Notes under the pieces: model-generated
What the model saw: only the letters and a program-made list of their open reading frames with translations
Told to the model about the DNA's origin: nothing
Databases searched by the model: none
Shown here: positions 34,921 through 46,415 of the stretch, one piece after another
Layout of the letters: each line of letters opens with the position of its first letter
Numbering within the stretch: the stretch's first letter is position 1
NCBI GenBank assembly: GCA_050110875.1
Contig: CP188828.1
Coordinates: 2,480,001-2,544,000, forward strand
Origin: Methyloligella sp050110875
GTDB taxonomy: Bacteria; Pseudomonadota; Alphaproteobacteria; Rhizobiales; Methyloligellaceae
DNA: 64,000 nucleotides
Direction: 5' to 3'
Made by a program: the position numbers and the translations under genes

Positions 34921-35609
34921 CGCTTGGGCGCCTTTCGGCGATTGGCCCGAAGACCGGTCACGTCCACGATGCTGGACTCCTTGGATGTGAGACTCGGATG
35001 GGTCTTCCCCTCGAACTGCCACGCGCGTCTTGCCTCTTCGATTTCGCGGGCAGCGGCACGGCCTTTCAAGAACAGCCCCCTCGTTGCTTCGCCGAATAGC
35101 GGCTCCGCAAGCCCCAGCAACTTGGGCAGGGGCGCGAGCGCACGGGCGCAAATAATATGAGGTGCTTCAGATAGGCTGCTTCGACGGAAATTTTCAATGC
35201 GAATGGGATGGATCTCCACAGGGGCGTCGGTCGCGGCGGCGACCTCGTCGAGGAAACGGCATTTGCGCTGATTGCTTTCGACCAAGTGCATCTTGAAGCC
35301 CGGATCCGCCGCTTTGAGGATCGCCACAACGAGGCCGGGGAACCCGGCGCCAGAGCCCAAATCCAGCCAGAGTCGCGCGTTCGGCGCAAGCAAAGTCAGC
35401 TGGGCGGAGTCGGCGAAATGCCGCGTCCAGAGATCGGGCAGGGTGGATTTGGCGACGAGATTCGTCCAGCTCTGCCATTCGGCAAGCAGCTCCGCGTAGC
35501 GCTCCAGCCTGTGGATAGTTTCACGTGAAACATCAAAGGCTTTCGCGAACGCTTCCGGATCGTCCACAGAGAGTGTGGATTCCTCGCCTTCGAACGTCTC
35601 CTCGCTCAC
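34917..35609 (-). CDS. rsmG: 16S rRNA (guanine527-N7)-methyltransferase
   Basis: The 230-residue protein has the RsmG (GidB) pattern. The SAM-binding motif is LWLDLGSGAGFPGLVVAIL, preceded by a helical head (VSRETIHRLERYAELLAEWQ), with the basic loop KAADPGFKMHLVESNQRKC. It methylates G527 of 16S rRNA. The N-terminal region is longer than in E. coli. It overlaps mnmG by four bases at the front and parA by four at the back. A near-perfect parS site (35517-35532) lies inside the gene near its start. Confidence 0.95.
   Translation of the reverse strand: MSEETFEGEESTLSVDDPEAFAKAFDVSRETIHRLERYAELLAEWQSWTNLVAKSTLPDLWTRHFADSAQLTLLAPNARLWLDLGSGAGFPGLVVAILKAADPGFKMHLVESNQRKCRFLDEVAAATDAPVEIHPIRIENFRRSSLSEAPHIICARALAPLPKLLGLAEPLFGEATRGLFLKGRAAAREIEEARRAWQFEGKTHPSLTSKESSIVDVTGLRANRRKAPKR
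35517..35532. other. parS-like site 1 (inside rsmG)
   Basis: AGTTTCACGTGAAACA matches TGTTTCACGTGAAACA at 15 of 16 positions. It is a near palindrome. It lies within the 5' part of rsmG, 1.5 kb from parB. Confidence 0.85.
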
Positions 35610-37540
35610 GCGGATTTCGCCTTCGCGGGGGTGCTTTTCTCCGCCTTCGCCTGGCGCTTTGCTCCAGCGCGTTTGACATGGGCCAGGATCAGCATGAGCG
35701 CCGCGGGGGTCATGCCGTCGAGGCGGGCGGCCTGGCCGAGGCTTTCGGGGCGGCGCTTCTCAAGCTTCTCGCGCAGCTCGTTGGAGAGCCCGCTTATCGT
35801 CTCGTATGCGAAGTCCTGTGGGATGGCGATGGCCTCGTCCTTGCGGAAGGCGGCGATGTCGTCTTCCTGGCGCGCGAGATAGACGGCGTAGCGGGCGTCG
35901 GTGGCGAGCTGATCGGCAATCCTGGCATCGAGCGTGCCGAGCTCGGGCCAGAGCGCTACGAGATCGGCAAAGGTGATATTCGGGTAGGAGAGCAGATCGA
36001 ACGCGCTCCGCTTCTTGCCGTCCTGATTGAGCTTCAGCCCGGCCTTGGTGGCCGCGCTCGGGCTGATGACGAGGTGCTTGAGCAATGCCTCGCCTTCCGT
36101 CAAAGCGGCGCGCTTCTTCTCGAATGCGGCGGCGCGATTCGCTCCCACACAGCCGACGCGGACACCCATCGGCGTGAGCCGCTGATCGGCATTGTCGGCC
36201 CGAAGCGCGAGACGATATTCGGCGCGAGAGGTGAACATGCGATAGGGCTCGGTCACACCGCGGGTCACGAGGTCGTCGATCATCACGCCGAGATAACCGT
36301 CGGCGCGGGTCACGACGAAGGGCTCGGCCGCCCCGGAAGCGGACAGGGCGGCATTGATGCCGGCGATCAGTCCTTGGGCGCCCGCCTCCTCATAGCCGGT
36401 GGTGCCGTTGATCTGGCCGGCGAGAAACAGGCCCGGCGCGGCTTTCACCTCCAAGCTCGCGCGCAACTCCCGCGGATCCACATAGTCGTATTCGATGGCG
36501 TAGCCCGGCCGTTTCACGTGAACGTCCTCAAGGCCGGGAATGGTCTTCAGAAAAGCGTGCTGCACCTCTTCCGGCAATGAGGTCGAAATGCCGTTGGGAT
36601 AGACCGTGTCGTCGTCCAGGCCTTCCGGCTCCAGGAAGATCTGGTGGGCGTTCCGGTCCCTGAAGCGGACGACCTTATCCTCGATGGACGGGCAATAGCG
36701 CGGACCGACGCTTTCGATATCGCCGGAATAGACGGCGGAGCGATCGAGGTTCTCGGCAATGATCCTGTGAGTCTCCTCGGTCGTATAGGTGATGTGGCAG
36801 ACCGTCTGGGGCGTGGTGATGGCCTCGGTCAGAAACGAGAAGGGGACCGGCGGCTCGTCGCCTGCCTGCATGTCGAGGCGGGACCAATCGATGCTGTTCT
36901 TGTCGAGCCGCGGCGGGGTGCCGGTCTTCAGCCGGCCCATGGCCAAGCCGAGACCGTAGAGGCGCTTGGAGAGACCGGTGGCGGGCGCCTCTCCCATGCG
37001 GCCGGCAGGGATCTTCTTTTCGCCGATGTGAATCAGCCCGCGCAGAAATGTGCCGGTGGTGAGCACGAATGCCTTAGCCGTGAACGTACCTCCATCTTCG
37101 GTGACGACGCCCGCGATACGGCCGTCAGCGAGGAGGGCGTCATCGACCGCGCCTTCGATGACGTGGAGATTCTCGGTCTCGGCGATGGCCTGCTGCATGG
37201 CCTCGCGATAGAGCTTGCGGTCGGCCTGGGCGCGGGGACCCTGAACCGCAGCCCCTTTGCTTCGATTGAGAAGGCGGAACTGAATGCCGGCCCTGTCGGC
37301 GACACGGCCCATGAGTCCGTCGAGGGCATCGATCTCGCGCACCAGATGGCCCTTGCCAAGACCGCCGATCGCCGGATTGCAGGACATCTCCCCGATGGTC
37401 GCTTTGGTGTGGGTGAGGAGCGCGGTGCGCGCGCCCATGCGAGCCGCCGCAGCAGCGGCCTCACAGCCGGCGTGGCCGCCGCCAATCACGATGACATCGT
37501 AAGCTTGCACGTCGTGGCTTGCCTGGTCGTTCAGTCCCAT
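35606..37540 (-). CDS. mnmG: tRNA uridine-5-carboxymethylaminomethyl modification enzyme MnmG
   Basis: The 644-residue protein matches MnmG (GidA). It has the FAD Rossmann motif DVIVIGGGHAGCEAAAAAAR near the start, the conserved SCNPAIGGLGKGHLVREIDA, and a long C-terminal helical part. With MnmE it adds the aminomethyl or carboxymethylaminomethyl group to U34 of several tRNAs. The ATG at 37540 is selected because a longer frame upstream has no homology. It is the first gene of mnmG-rsmG-parA-parB. The usual neighbour mnmE is 660 bases upstream, separated by a VOC gene on the opposite strand. Confidence 0.97.
   Translation of the reverse strand: MGLNDQASHDVQAYDVIVIGGGHAGCEAAAAAARMGARTALLTHTKATIGEMSCNPAIGGLGKGHLVREIDALDGLMGRVADRAGIQFRLLNRSKGAAVQGPRAQADRKLYREAMQQAIAETENLHVIEGAVDDALLADGRIAGVVTEDGGTFTAKAFVLTTGTFLRGLIHIGEKKIPAGRMGEAPATGLSKRLYGLGLAMGRLKTGTPPRLDKNSIDWSRLDMQAGDEPPVPFSFLTEAITTPQTVCHITYTTEETHRIIAENLDRSAVYSGDIESVGPRYCPSIEDKVVRFRDRNAHQIFLEPEGLDDDTVYPNGISTSLPEEVQHAFLKTIPGLEDVHVKRPGYAIEYDYVDPRELRASLEVKAAPGLFLAGQINGTTGYEEAGAQGLIAGINAALSASGAAEPFVVTRADGYLGVMIDDLVTRGVTEPYRMFTSRAEYRLALRADNADQRLTPMGVRVGCVGANRAAAFEKKRAALTEGEALLKHLVISPSAATKAGLKLNQDGKKRSAFDLLSYPNITFADLVALWPELGTLDARIADQLATDARYAVYLARQEDDIAAFRKDEAIAIPQDFAYETISGLSNELREKLEKRRPESLGQAARLDGMTPAALMLILAHVKRAGAKRQAKAEKSTPAKAKSA
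36510..36525. other. parS-like site 2 (inside mnmG, degenerate)
   Basis: CGTTTCACGTGAACGT matches the parS consensus at 12 of 16 positions, with the central TTTCACGTGAA intact. It lies within the coding region of mnmG, so chance occurrence is possible. Confidence 0.45.
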
Positions 37541-37699
37541 GGCCGGAAGCGTCGTCACTCGTCTTGTTGCAGGGGTCTGACGCTGGAGATAGCGCGTTGC
37601 GTCCGCCGATACAATCGGCAGGCCTTTGCGGCAATATTCACACGCGCGTTTCTTGCCGCCATTGCTAAGCTGTTGTCTCGGTTGGAAGGGGGATTGCCG

Positions 37700-38143
37700 A
37701 TGACCAAATATGCATTGCCGGCGGGGGCGCCGGTGCTTTCGCCGTATCTCGTGGTGAGCGATCCGGACAGGCTGATCAATTTCATCCGGACGGTCTTCGG
37801 CGGGACGGAGACCATGCGCATTCACCGGCCCGACGGCTCGATCATGCATGCGGAGGTGCGGATCGGGAATTCCGGCGTGATGGTCGGGGGAGCGACGGAA
37901 CAGGATCCGGCACGGCATACCATGCTGCACATCTACGTCGCCGATCTGGAAGGGGCGTTCGCGACGGCCTATGCCCACGGCGCGGAACCGATCGCACCGC
38001 CCATGGAGGCGGGGGACGGGGATCGCCGTGGCGGTTTTCGCGATCCGTTCGGCAATGAATGGTGGGTCGCGGCGCGGATCGAGACTCTCAAGGCGCCGGA
38101 GATCGAGGCGCGCCTGCGGAAGAAGGCATCGGCCACGGCCTGA
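37700..38143 (+). CDS. VOC-superfamily (glyoxalase/bleomycin-resistance fold) protein
   Basis: The 147-residue protein has one VOC domain. It reads VLSPYLVVSDPDRLINFIRT, then FGGTETMRIHRPDGSIMHAE, MLHIYVADLEGAFATAYAHG and a C-terminal FRDPFGNEWWVA. The HAE and final NEWW regions hold the usual metal ligand positions (His and Glu), so metal-dependent binding is likely. The PhnB-like subgroup is the closest impression. The ATG at 37700 follows GGAAGGGGGATT. It is divergent from mnmG and convergent with mnmE, an accessory insertion in an otherwise conserved block, with two parS sites just after its stop. Confidence 0.88.
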   Translation: MTKYALPAGAPVLSPYLVVSDPDRLINFIRTVFGGTETMRIHRPDGSIMHAEVRIGNSGVMVGGATEQDPARHTMLHIYVADLEGAFATAYAHGAEPIAPPMEAGDGDRRGGFRDPFGNEWWVAARIETLKAPEIEARLRKKASATA

Positions 38144-38148
38144 GCGGA

Positions 38149-38164
38149 TGTTTCACGTGAATCA
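38149..38164. other. parS-like site 3
   Basis: TGTTTCACGTGAATCA matches the consensus at 15 of 16 positions. It is in the non-coding gap between the VOC gene and mnmE. Confidence 0.88.
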
Positions 38165-38187
38165 TTCCGGCCGGCTTTCTTGGCCGA

Positions 38188-38203
38188 TGTTTCACGTGAA
38201 TCA
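38188..38203. other. parS-like site 4 (direct repeat of site 3)
   Basis: It is an exact copy of site 3 (TGTTTCACGTGAATCA), 39 bases downstream in the same orientation. Its last three bases overlap the mnmE stop region. The flanks (GATG before, ATTCC/ATTTCC after) are also alike, which suggests a short tandem duplication. Confidence 0.88.
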
Positions 38204-39517
38204 TTTCCCGATGCAGAACTCGCCGAAGATGGCGCCCAGCACCTCCTCCACATCGATATGGCCTGTCAGGCGGCCGATATGGCGGGCGGCGATGCGCAGC
38301 TCCTCGGCCGCGAGCTCGGCCTCGCTCTTCTCCTCGATGAATCGCTGAAGCGCCGCCACGGCAGCCTCGATCTCGCTGCGGTGGCGCGCTCGTGTGATGG
38401 CCGGAGGTTCGCCGCCTTCCGCAATCCCCTCCGACGCGCGGTTTGCGATCTCGCTCAAAAGACGATCGATCCCTTCGCCGGTCTTGGCGGAGACGGGAAG
38501 CGCATGGACCCCGGCGGCGGCCGTCTCGTCGATCTTGTTGAGGACGGGGAGGGGGCCGAAGACTTCGAGATCGGCGGGTGGACTTTCTACGGGCGACGTC
38601 GCGTCGATCAGCCAGAGGATGAGATCCGCTTCACTGGCGCGCGCGAGCGCCCGGCGCATCCCTTCCGCTTCGATCTCGCCGCCGCCTTCGCGCAAGCCTG
38701 CCGTATCGGTGAGGATTACCGGAAGTCCTTCGAGATCGAGATGCACCTCGACCAGGTCGCGGGTGGTGCCGGCTTCCGCCGAGACGATGGCGACGTCGCG
38801 CGCGGCGACCGCATTCAGAAGGCTCGACTTGCCCGCGTTGGGCGGGCCGGCGATGACGATGCGAAAGCCCTCGCGCAGACGTTCGCCGCTCTTCTTCTGA
38901 AGCTCCGCCGTCAGCTCTTCGGCGAGTGCCTTCGCCGCGTGCTTGGCTTGGGCCATGGCGTCGTCGGCAACGTCTCCCTCGTCGGAAAAGTCGATGCTGG
39001 CTTCGGCCAAGGCTTGAGCGCGCAGGATTCTCTCGCGCCAAGCCTCCGCTCGCTTCCGCAAGGACCCCTCGGCCTGGGTCAGCGCCTGCCGGGCCTGGGC
39101 GGCGGTCTCCGCATTGATGAGATCGGCCAAACCTTCGATGGCGCTCAGATCGAGCTTGCCGTTCTCGAAGGCGCGGGCGGCGAATTCGCCCGCCTCGGCC
39201 AGACGGACCCCCGGCAGCGTTAACGATGCGTTAACCACGTTTTGCGTTACCGCCCGGCCGCCATGGATATGCAGCTCCGCCATATCCTCTCCGGTGAAGC
39301 TTGCCGGACCCGGGAACCAGATCGCCAATCCACGATCCAACAGGGAACCGCTCGCAGGGTCTTTAAGTCTCCTCAAGGTGGCGCGGCGCGGCGACGGCAG
39401 CGTGCCGCAGAGGGCCATAACGAGATCGCGGGTCGCCGGTCCCGAGATCCGCAACACGGCGATGGCGGCGCGGCCCTGGCCGCTGGCGAGGGCGATGATG
39501 GTGTCGGCAGTCGGCAT
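38201..39517 (-). CDS. mnmE: tRNA modification GTPase MnmE
   Basis: The 438-residue protein shows the MnmE layout. The N-terminal tetrahydrofolate-binding domain (about 1-115) has TIIALASGQGRAAIAVLRIS. The helical domain contains an inserted Ras-like G domain (about 210-360) with P-loop IAGPPNAGKSSLLNA and DTAGLRE. The C-terminal CIGK motif, the conserved catalytic cysteine motif, closes the protein. It works with MnmG on wobble uridines. The ATG at 39517 (MPTADTI) is preferred to an upstream TTG because it matches the family start. The following gene to the right is a YyaL protein rather than rho. Confidence 0.97.
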   Translation of the reverse strand: MPTADTIIALASGQGRAAIAVLRISGPATRDLVMALCGTLPSPRRATLRRLKDPASGSLLDRGLAIWFPGPASFTGEDMAELHIHGGRAVTQNVVNASLTLPGVRLAEAGEFAARAFENGKLDLSAIEGLADLINAETAAQARQALTQAEGSLRKRAEAWRERILRAQALAEASIDFSDEGDVADDAMAQAKHAAKALAEELTAELQKKSGERLREGFRIVIAGPPNAGKSSLLNAVAARDVAIVSAEAGTTRDLVEVHLDLEGLPVILTDTAGLREGGGEIEAEGMRRALARASEADLILWLIDATSPVESPPADLEVFGPLPVLNKIDETAAAGVHALPVSAKTGEGIDRLLSEIANRASEGIAEGGEPPAITRARHRSEIEAAVAALQRFIEEKSEAELAAEELRIAARHIGRLTGHIDVEEVLGAIFGEFCIGK

Positions 39518-39604
39518 CGGTGACGACAATTCTTTTTCGACGCGTGCTCTCAATTGGCGCGGCAGAGGTTACCCTAGCCTTTCGCCATTCACGACAGGAG
39601 CATC

Positions 39605-41649
<2,045 letters not shown>

Positions 41650-41653
<4 letters not shown>

Positions 41654-44019
41654 CTCGCCAAGGCGAGCGGCTCGTCTTCCCGTTTTTGACTCGGCTGACG
41701 CTTCGTGTCGGTCAGCAGCCACGGACTCCATGGGCGGGGGCTCAGCAGGGTCTCGCTATGCCAGATGGGAACGATGCGGGCGTCGACGGTCATGCGGCCG
41801 ATGAAGGCCGGCTTGTGGAGGTGGTGGTTGGTCTCATCCATCACCACCTCGTAGCCGCTCGGTGCTTTGAGATGCATGCCGGAGAGCGCATTGCGGACGG
41901 CATCGGTCTCCGTCATGCCGGCCCTTTCCACCGCCTCGGCCCAGAGATGGAATCCGATCCAGGTCGCCTCCATGGGATCGTCGGTAACGATATTGGGGGC
42001 GCCGGAGAAGCGCCGCCAGTCATTCACGAAACGGCGGTTCTCGGATGAATCGATCTCATGCAGATAGTTCCAGGCGGCGAGATGTCCGGTGAGCTCGGGC
42101 CCGGCCAGGGCCGGCAGCTCCGCCTCGCCGATAGAAAGGGTCATGGCAGGGATCGAGGCGGCGGTCACATCCTGGGCGGCGAGCTCGCGGAAGAAATAGA
42201 TATTCGCATCTCCGCTCACCGTGGTGACGATCGCAGAATCGCCGGTTGCACCGAAGCGCTTGATCCAGGCGACGGTCTCTTCCCAGTCGCGATGATCGAA
42301 CGGCGTATAGTGCTCGGCGATGGCGTTTTGCTTGATGCCTTTGGAATGGAGATAGGCTCTTACGATCGCGTTGGTCGTCCGCGGATAGATCGTGTCGGTG
42401 CCGAGCAGGAAGAAGCGTTTCTTGCCTTGCGCGAGCAGATAGTCGACGGCGGGGACGGCCTGCTGCTGAGGGGTCGCGCCGGTGTAGAAGATATTCGATG
42501 ATTCCTCCTCGCCCTCGTATTGGCTCGGGTAGAAGAGAAGGCTGTCGAGGCTCTCGACGACGGGCAGCACCTCTTTTCGCGATGCGCTCGTCCAGCAGCC
42601 GAAGATGGCGGCGACCTTGTGCTCCTCGATCAGGCTTCTGGCTTGCTCCGCGTAGCGTTTCGGTTCGGAGCGAGGATCCATGATGACGGCCTCGAGCGGA
42701 CGGCCGAGCACGCCGCCTTGCGCGTTGCATTGCTCGATCATCATGACGAGCAGCTCCTGGAGCGGGCGCTCGCTGGCAGTCATGGTGCCGGAGAGGGAGT
42801 GGAGGATGCCGATCTTGATGGCGCCGCTCTCCAGATCGGCGAAGTAGCGGCCGACGGTCGAGACCAGCCCTTGAGAATGACCGATCAGCTCCTTGGCGGT
42901 CCCGATCACCTGCTCGCCCGCGCGATCCACATGGCCGACTGCGGCACCGATACCGGGCAGCGCACCGGCGATTTGCCGAGAGACTTCGCTGGCATGGCTG
43001 GCGATCTCGTCGAGCTCGGCGGTCTGCTCCTCGAGCACGTGGCGCAGCACGGTGTTGGCTTCGTTGATGCGGCCGACGCTGCCGGTCACCTGGCCGAGGG
43101 CCGAAGCGGTTTCCTCCACCGCCGCCTGGATGCCGCGCACCTGAGAGGAGATGTCGTTGGTCGCTTGTGCCGTCTGGGTCGCGAGGCGCTTCACGTCATT
43201 GGCCACCACGGCGAATCCCTTGCCGGCTTCGCCGGAGCGAACGGCCTCGATGGACGCATTGAGGGCAAGCAGGGACGTTTGCCGCGCGATGGTCTGGATG
43301 AGGCCGACGACCTCGCCGATGCGGTTCGCAGCTTCCGCCAGGCTGCGGACGGTCTCGTCGGCACGGGCAATATCGGTGACCGCTTTCTCGGTCACATCCT
43401 TGGAGTCGGCAACGTCTCCGGCGGAGCGGCGAATACGGTTCAGGATCTCCCGGGCAGCGACACCTAGAGCATGGACGTCAGCGCCTGCTGCTGCGGCTGA
43501 TCGGGAGGCCGCCTCCACCTGGTCGTGCATATGCCGGTTTTGATTGGAGAGCTCGGCCGCCGTATGGCCGATCTGATCGATGCCATGGGTGAAGGCGCGC
43601 GTCACTTGATCGACGGTCGTGCGGAACTGGTGGGTGAAGAAGCTCCGTCCGGCGTAATGTAGTCGCGCTTCGGCTTCCCGGCGGCGCTGGTCGACGACAC
43701 GGCCATCCGCTTCGCCGATGGCGGCACGGAGCTCCAAGACCGCTTTGGAGAGATCGGCAAGCGGGCCTGCGGATTGTTCCGGGATCTCCGCGTAGCGATC
43801 GCCGGCGGCGATCTTCTCGGTCGCGACGGCGATGATCCTCAGCCGCCGGTTGATCGCCCACGCCGCAAGAAACCCGCCGAAGACCGAGCAGATGAGTCCC
43901 GCCATCATGCCGCCCATCTCGGCGCCAAGAACAGCGATCAGGGCAACCCCGACGATCGGTAATAGGATCCACCAGCCCGGCCATTCGTTCCGCAGGTCGT
44001 AACGCATCGTCTCTCCCAT
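41650..44019 (-). CDS. Membrane-anchored chemoreceptor signalling domain fused to a UrtA-like urea/amide-binding domain
   Basis: The 789-residue protein has two membrane helices at about 16-35 and 36-56, with only a very short loop between. A HAMP-like stretch is at about 57-110. A methyl-accepting chemotaxis signalling domain (about 140-395) has the hairpin tip IARQTSLLALNASIEAVRSG and GKGFAVVANDVKRLA. From about residue 400 to 765 it matches the urea ABC-transporter binding protein UrtA and AmiC: IKIGILHSLSGTM, VVAAIFGCWTSASRK-like text, LFYPSQYEGEEESSNIFYTG and GTDTIYPRTTNAIV. With two adjacent membrane helices both ends should be cytoplasmic, so the binding domain would face inside, unlike UrtA. 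No che genes are in the window. It would sense urea or short amides (inference). It is downstream of rho but behind rho's terminator. Confidence 0.85.
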
Positions 44020-44141
44020 AGCGTCACGGGCGAGATTAACGATCGATGTCTTGCGAAGTTGTTTACGGCTGGTTCGTGATAACTGCCTAAATTATCATCG
44101 TGACTGCATAACATATGTACATCTACTGTATTTCTTCACAT

Positions 44142-44163
44142 TGTACTTGGTTCTAGAAGTACA
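44142..44163. repeat. Inverted repeat in the upstream region of the receptor gene
   Basis: TGTACTT (44142-44148) and AAGTACA (44157-44163) form a 7-bp inverted repeat around eight bases, and a second palindromic piece, ACATATGTACAT, lies nearby at about 44111-44122. The 226-base stretch 44020-44245 is AT-rich and otherwise has no gene. These may be operator sites for the receptor promoter, which is not mapped. The 3' part of the wider 333-bp spacer (44246-44352) holds the rho terminator hairpins. Confidence 0.45.
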
Positions 44164-44245
44164 TAGTGCGACATTCTGTCAAGATCCGACACGCATCTCG
44201 TAAGAGGGGTGTGCCTGCAACGACCATTGGCAACTGAAGACGGGC

Positions 44246-44281
44246 ACAAAAAAAGCGGCGCGGCCTGTATAGACCGTCCGC
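44246..44281 (-). terminator. Rho-independent terminator after rho
   Basis: On the minus strand GCGGACGG and CCGCGCCGC form an imperfect stem around TCTATACAGG-type bases and are followed by seven T. Two more hairpins lie between the rho stop and this point: CCGTC/GACGG around GAGA (44295-44308) and GGCGG/CCGCC (44315-44333). Transcription of rho thus ends before the receptor gene. Confidence 0.85.
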
Positions 44282-44352
44282 TTTTCTTTCCGAACCGTCG
44301 AGAGACGGAACGGGGGCGGCCTTGAAGACCGCCTTCGCTTCTATGTGTTCTC

Positions 44353-45618
44353 TTATGTGTTCATGGAGTCGAAGAACTCGTCGTTGCTCTTCGTCTGCTT
44401 CAGCTTGTCGAGCAGGAACTCGATGGCGTCCTGAGTGCCCATGGGGTTCAGGATACGGCGAAGGACATACATCTTCTTGAGCTGCTGCGGCGCAACGAGG
44501 AGCTCTTCCTTCCGGGTGCCGGAGCGGGCGATGTCGATGGCCGGGAAGACGCGCTTATCGGCGACCTTCCGGTCGAGCACGATTTCCGAGTTACCGGTGC
44601 CCTTGAACTCTTCGAAGATGACCTCGTCCATGCGGCTGCCGGTGTCGATCAGGGCGGTTGCGATGATGGTGAGCGAGCCGCCCTCCTCGATATTGCGTGC
44701 CGCGCCGAAGAAGCGTTTCGGCCGCTGCAGGGCATTGGCGTCGACACCGCCGGTCAGCACCTTGCCGGAGGACGGCACCACGGTGTTGTAGGCCCGGCCC
44801 AGGCGGGTGATGGAATCCAGCAGGATGACCACATCGCGCTTATGCTCCACCAGGCGCTTGGCCTTCTCGATCACCATCTCGGCAACCTGGACGTGGCGCG
44901 ATGCCGGCTCGTCGAAGGTCGAGGAGACCACCTCGCCGTTCACCGAGCGCTGCATGTCGGTCACCTCTTCGGGCCGCTCGTCGATGAGCAGCACGATCAT
45001 GTAGCATTCGGGATGATTGGCGGTGATCGAGTGGGCGATGTTCTGGAGGATCACGGTCTTACCCGTGCGCGGCTGGGCCACGATGAGCCCGCGCTGACCC
45101 TTGCCGAGCGGCGCCACGATGTCGATCACGCGGCCGGTCATATCCTTCCGGGTCGGATCGTCCACCTCCATCTGCAGCCATTCGTCGGGATAAAGCGGCG
45201 TCAGATTGTCGAAGTGGATCTTATGGCGCTGCTTGTCGGGCTCCTCGAAATTGATCGTGTTGACCTTGAGAAGCGCGAAATAGCGTTCGCCCTCTTTCGG
45301 GCTGCGAATCTGGCCCTCGACCGTGTCGCCGGTGCGTAGACCGAACCGGCGTATCTGAGAGGGCGAGACGTAGATGTCGTCGGGCCCTGCGAGATAGTTC
45401 ACGTCGGGGGAGCGCAAGAATCCGAAACCGTCCTGCAGAACCTCGACCACGCCGGTGCCGGTGATGTCTACGTCCCGGGCAGCGAGCTGCTTCAGGATTG
45501 CGAACATCAGCTCCTGCTTGCGCATCGAGCTTGCGTTCTCGACCTCGACCTCCTCGGCGAAGCTCAGGAGTTCGGTCGGGGTTTTAACTTTCAAATCTTG
45601 CAGCTTCATTTCCTGCAT
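44353..45618 (-). CDS. rho: Transcription termination factor Rho
   Basis: The 421-residue protein has the complete Rho design. The N-terminal helical subdomain (LQDLKVKTPTELLSFAEEVE) is followed by the cold-shock-like RNA-binding region (GFGFLRSPDVNYLAGPDDIY). The hexameric ATPase carries Walker A VAQPRTGKTVILQNIA, Walker B VVILLDSITRLGRAYN, the Q-loop and the R-loop region DANALQRPKRFFGAARN. It is an RNA-dependent helicase that ends transcripts. The 294-base stretch upstream to hemJ is long and could hold a regulatory leader, but I see no proven element. Its order hemE-hemJ-rho is typical for the order. Confidence 0.98.
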   Translation of the reverse strand: MQEMKLQDLKVKTPTELLSFAEEVEVENASSMRKQELMFAILKQLAARDVDITGTGVVEVLQDGFGFLRSPDVNYLAGPDDIYVSPSQIRRFGLRTGDTVEGQIRSPKEGERYFALLKVNTINFEEPDKQRHKIHFDNLTPLYPDEWLQMEVDDPTRKDMTGRVIDIVAPLGKGQRGLIVAQPRTGKTVILQNIAHSITANHPECYMIVLLIDERPEEVTDMQRSVNGEVVSSTFDEPASRHVQVAEMVIEKAKRLVEHKRDVVILLDSITRLGRAYNTVVPSSGKVLTGGVDANALQRPKRFFGAARNIEEGGSLTIIATALIDTGSRMDEVIFEEFKGTGNSEIVLDRKVADKRVFPAIDIARSGTRKEELLVAPQQLKKMYVLRRILNPMGTQDAIEFLLDKLKQTKSNDEFFDSMNT

Positions 45619-45912
45619 GCGCTGCTAACTCCAAAGGAAGCGGAAAGGGTTCTGGAAGATGACACCTTGTGGAAGGAGGAATCCGGATTCGATCCCAAGT
45701 GTCGCTATAGGAAAGGGATTGACCTTATGCGGGTGAAAGCAGGTCTGGTGCCTGCACCGCTCCGGAAGACCCGATTTTAAAGAAGTTTCCGGGTCGAAAG
45801 AAGCGTCCCCGGATCGGATGCGAGTCGCTTTATAGCAGAGTTTGTGGCTTTCGGGAACAGGTTTGCCGCGGGTTCTTCTCAAAAAGGTGGCGCGTCGGTT
45901 GCAACCGCGCCC

Positions 45913-46341
45913 CTAGAACGGCCGCACGATCACCAGGATGACGATCAGCACCATCAGCACGGTGGGGATTTCGTTGGCGATTCGGTAGAATTTCGGCGAG
46001 CGGGTGTTGGCGTCGTTGGCGAATTGCCGGGTCCATTTGCCGAGAACGCCCGTATAGGCCGATAGCAGGATCACCAAGAGCAGCTTGGCGTGGAACCAGT
46101 AATCTTTCGACCAGTCGATCGCGTTGTAGACGAGAATCAGCCCTAGGATCCAAGCCGTCGCCATGGCCGGATTGACGATGTAGCGGTAGAGCCGCCGTTC
46201 CATCACCTTGAACGTCTCCGACTGGGGAGATCCCGGTTCGGATTCGGCGTGGTAGACGAAAAGCCGGGGCAGGTAGAGCAACCCCGCCATCCAGGCGATG
46301 ATGGCGATGACGTGAAAAGCCTTGATGTAGGCGAGCAGCAT
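45913..46341 (-). CDS. hemJ: Protoporphyrinogen IX oxidase HemJ
   Basis: The 142-residue protein has four membrane helices. The conserved His10 is in the first helix (AYIKAFHVIAIIAWMAGLLY), with YLPRLFVYH and the VNPAMATAWILG-IL region. Later Lys and Trp residues (LWFHAKLL-type text) fit HemJ. It oxidises protoporphyrinogen IX to protoporphyrin IX in heme synthesis at the inner membrane, replacing HemG or HemY. The start is a normal ATG. It sits between hemE and rho on the same strand, so heme genes and rho may be co-transcribed. Confidence 0.95.
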   Translation of the reverse strand: MLLAYIKAFHVIAIIAWMAGLLYLPRLFVYHAESEPGSPQSETFKVMERRLYRYIVNPAMATAWILGLILVYNAIDWSKDYWFHAKLLLVILLSAYTGVLGKWTRQFANDANTRSPKFYRIANEIPTVLMVLIVILVIVRPF

Positions 46342-46415
46342 CGAGATCCCAGTCGCTGTTGCCGTGTCCCGCCGCTGCCGAAGGGCCGTGCTCCCTTCAC
46401 GCGGCTGCCCTAGGC

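Noticed and set aside
45598..45780. 60-codon plus-strand frame overlapping the rho leader
   Set aside because: It begins inside the rho start on the opposite strand and has no supporting signal; the leader of rho is the simpler explanation.
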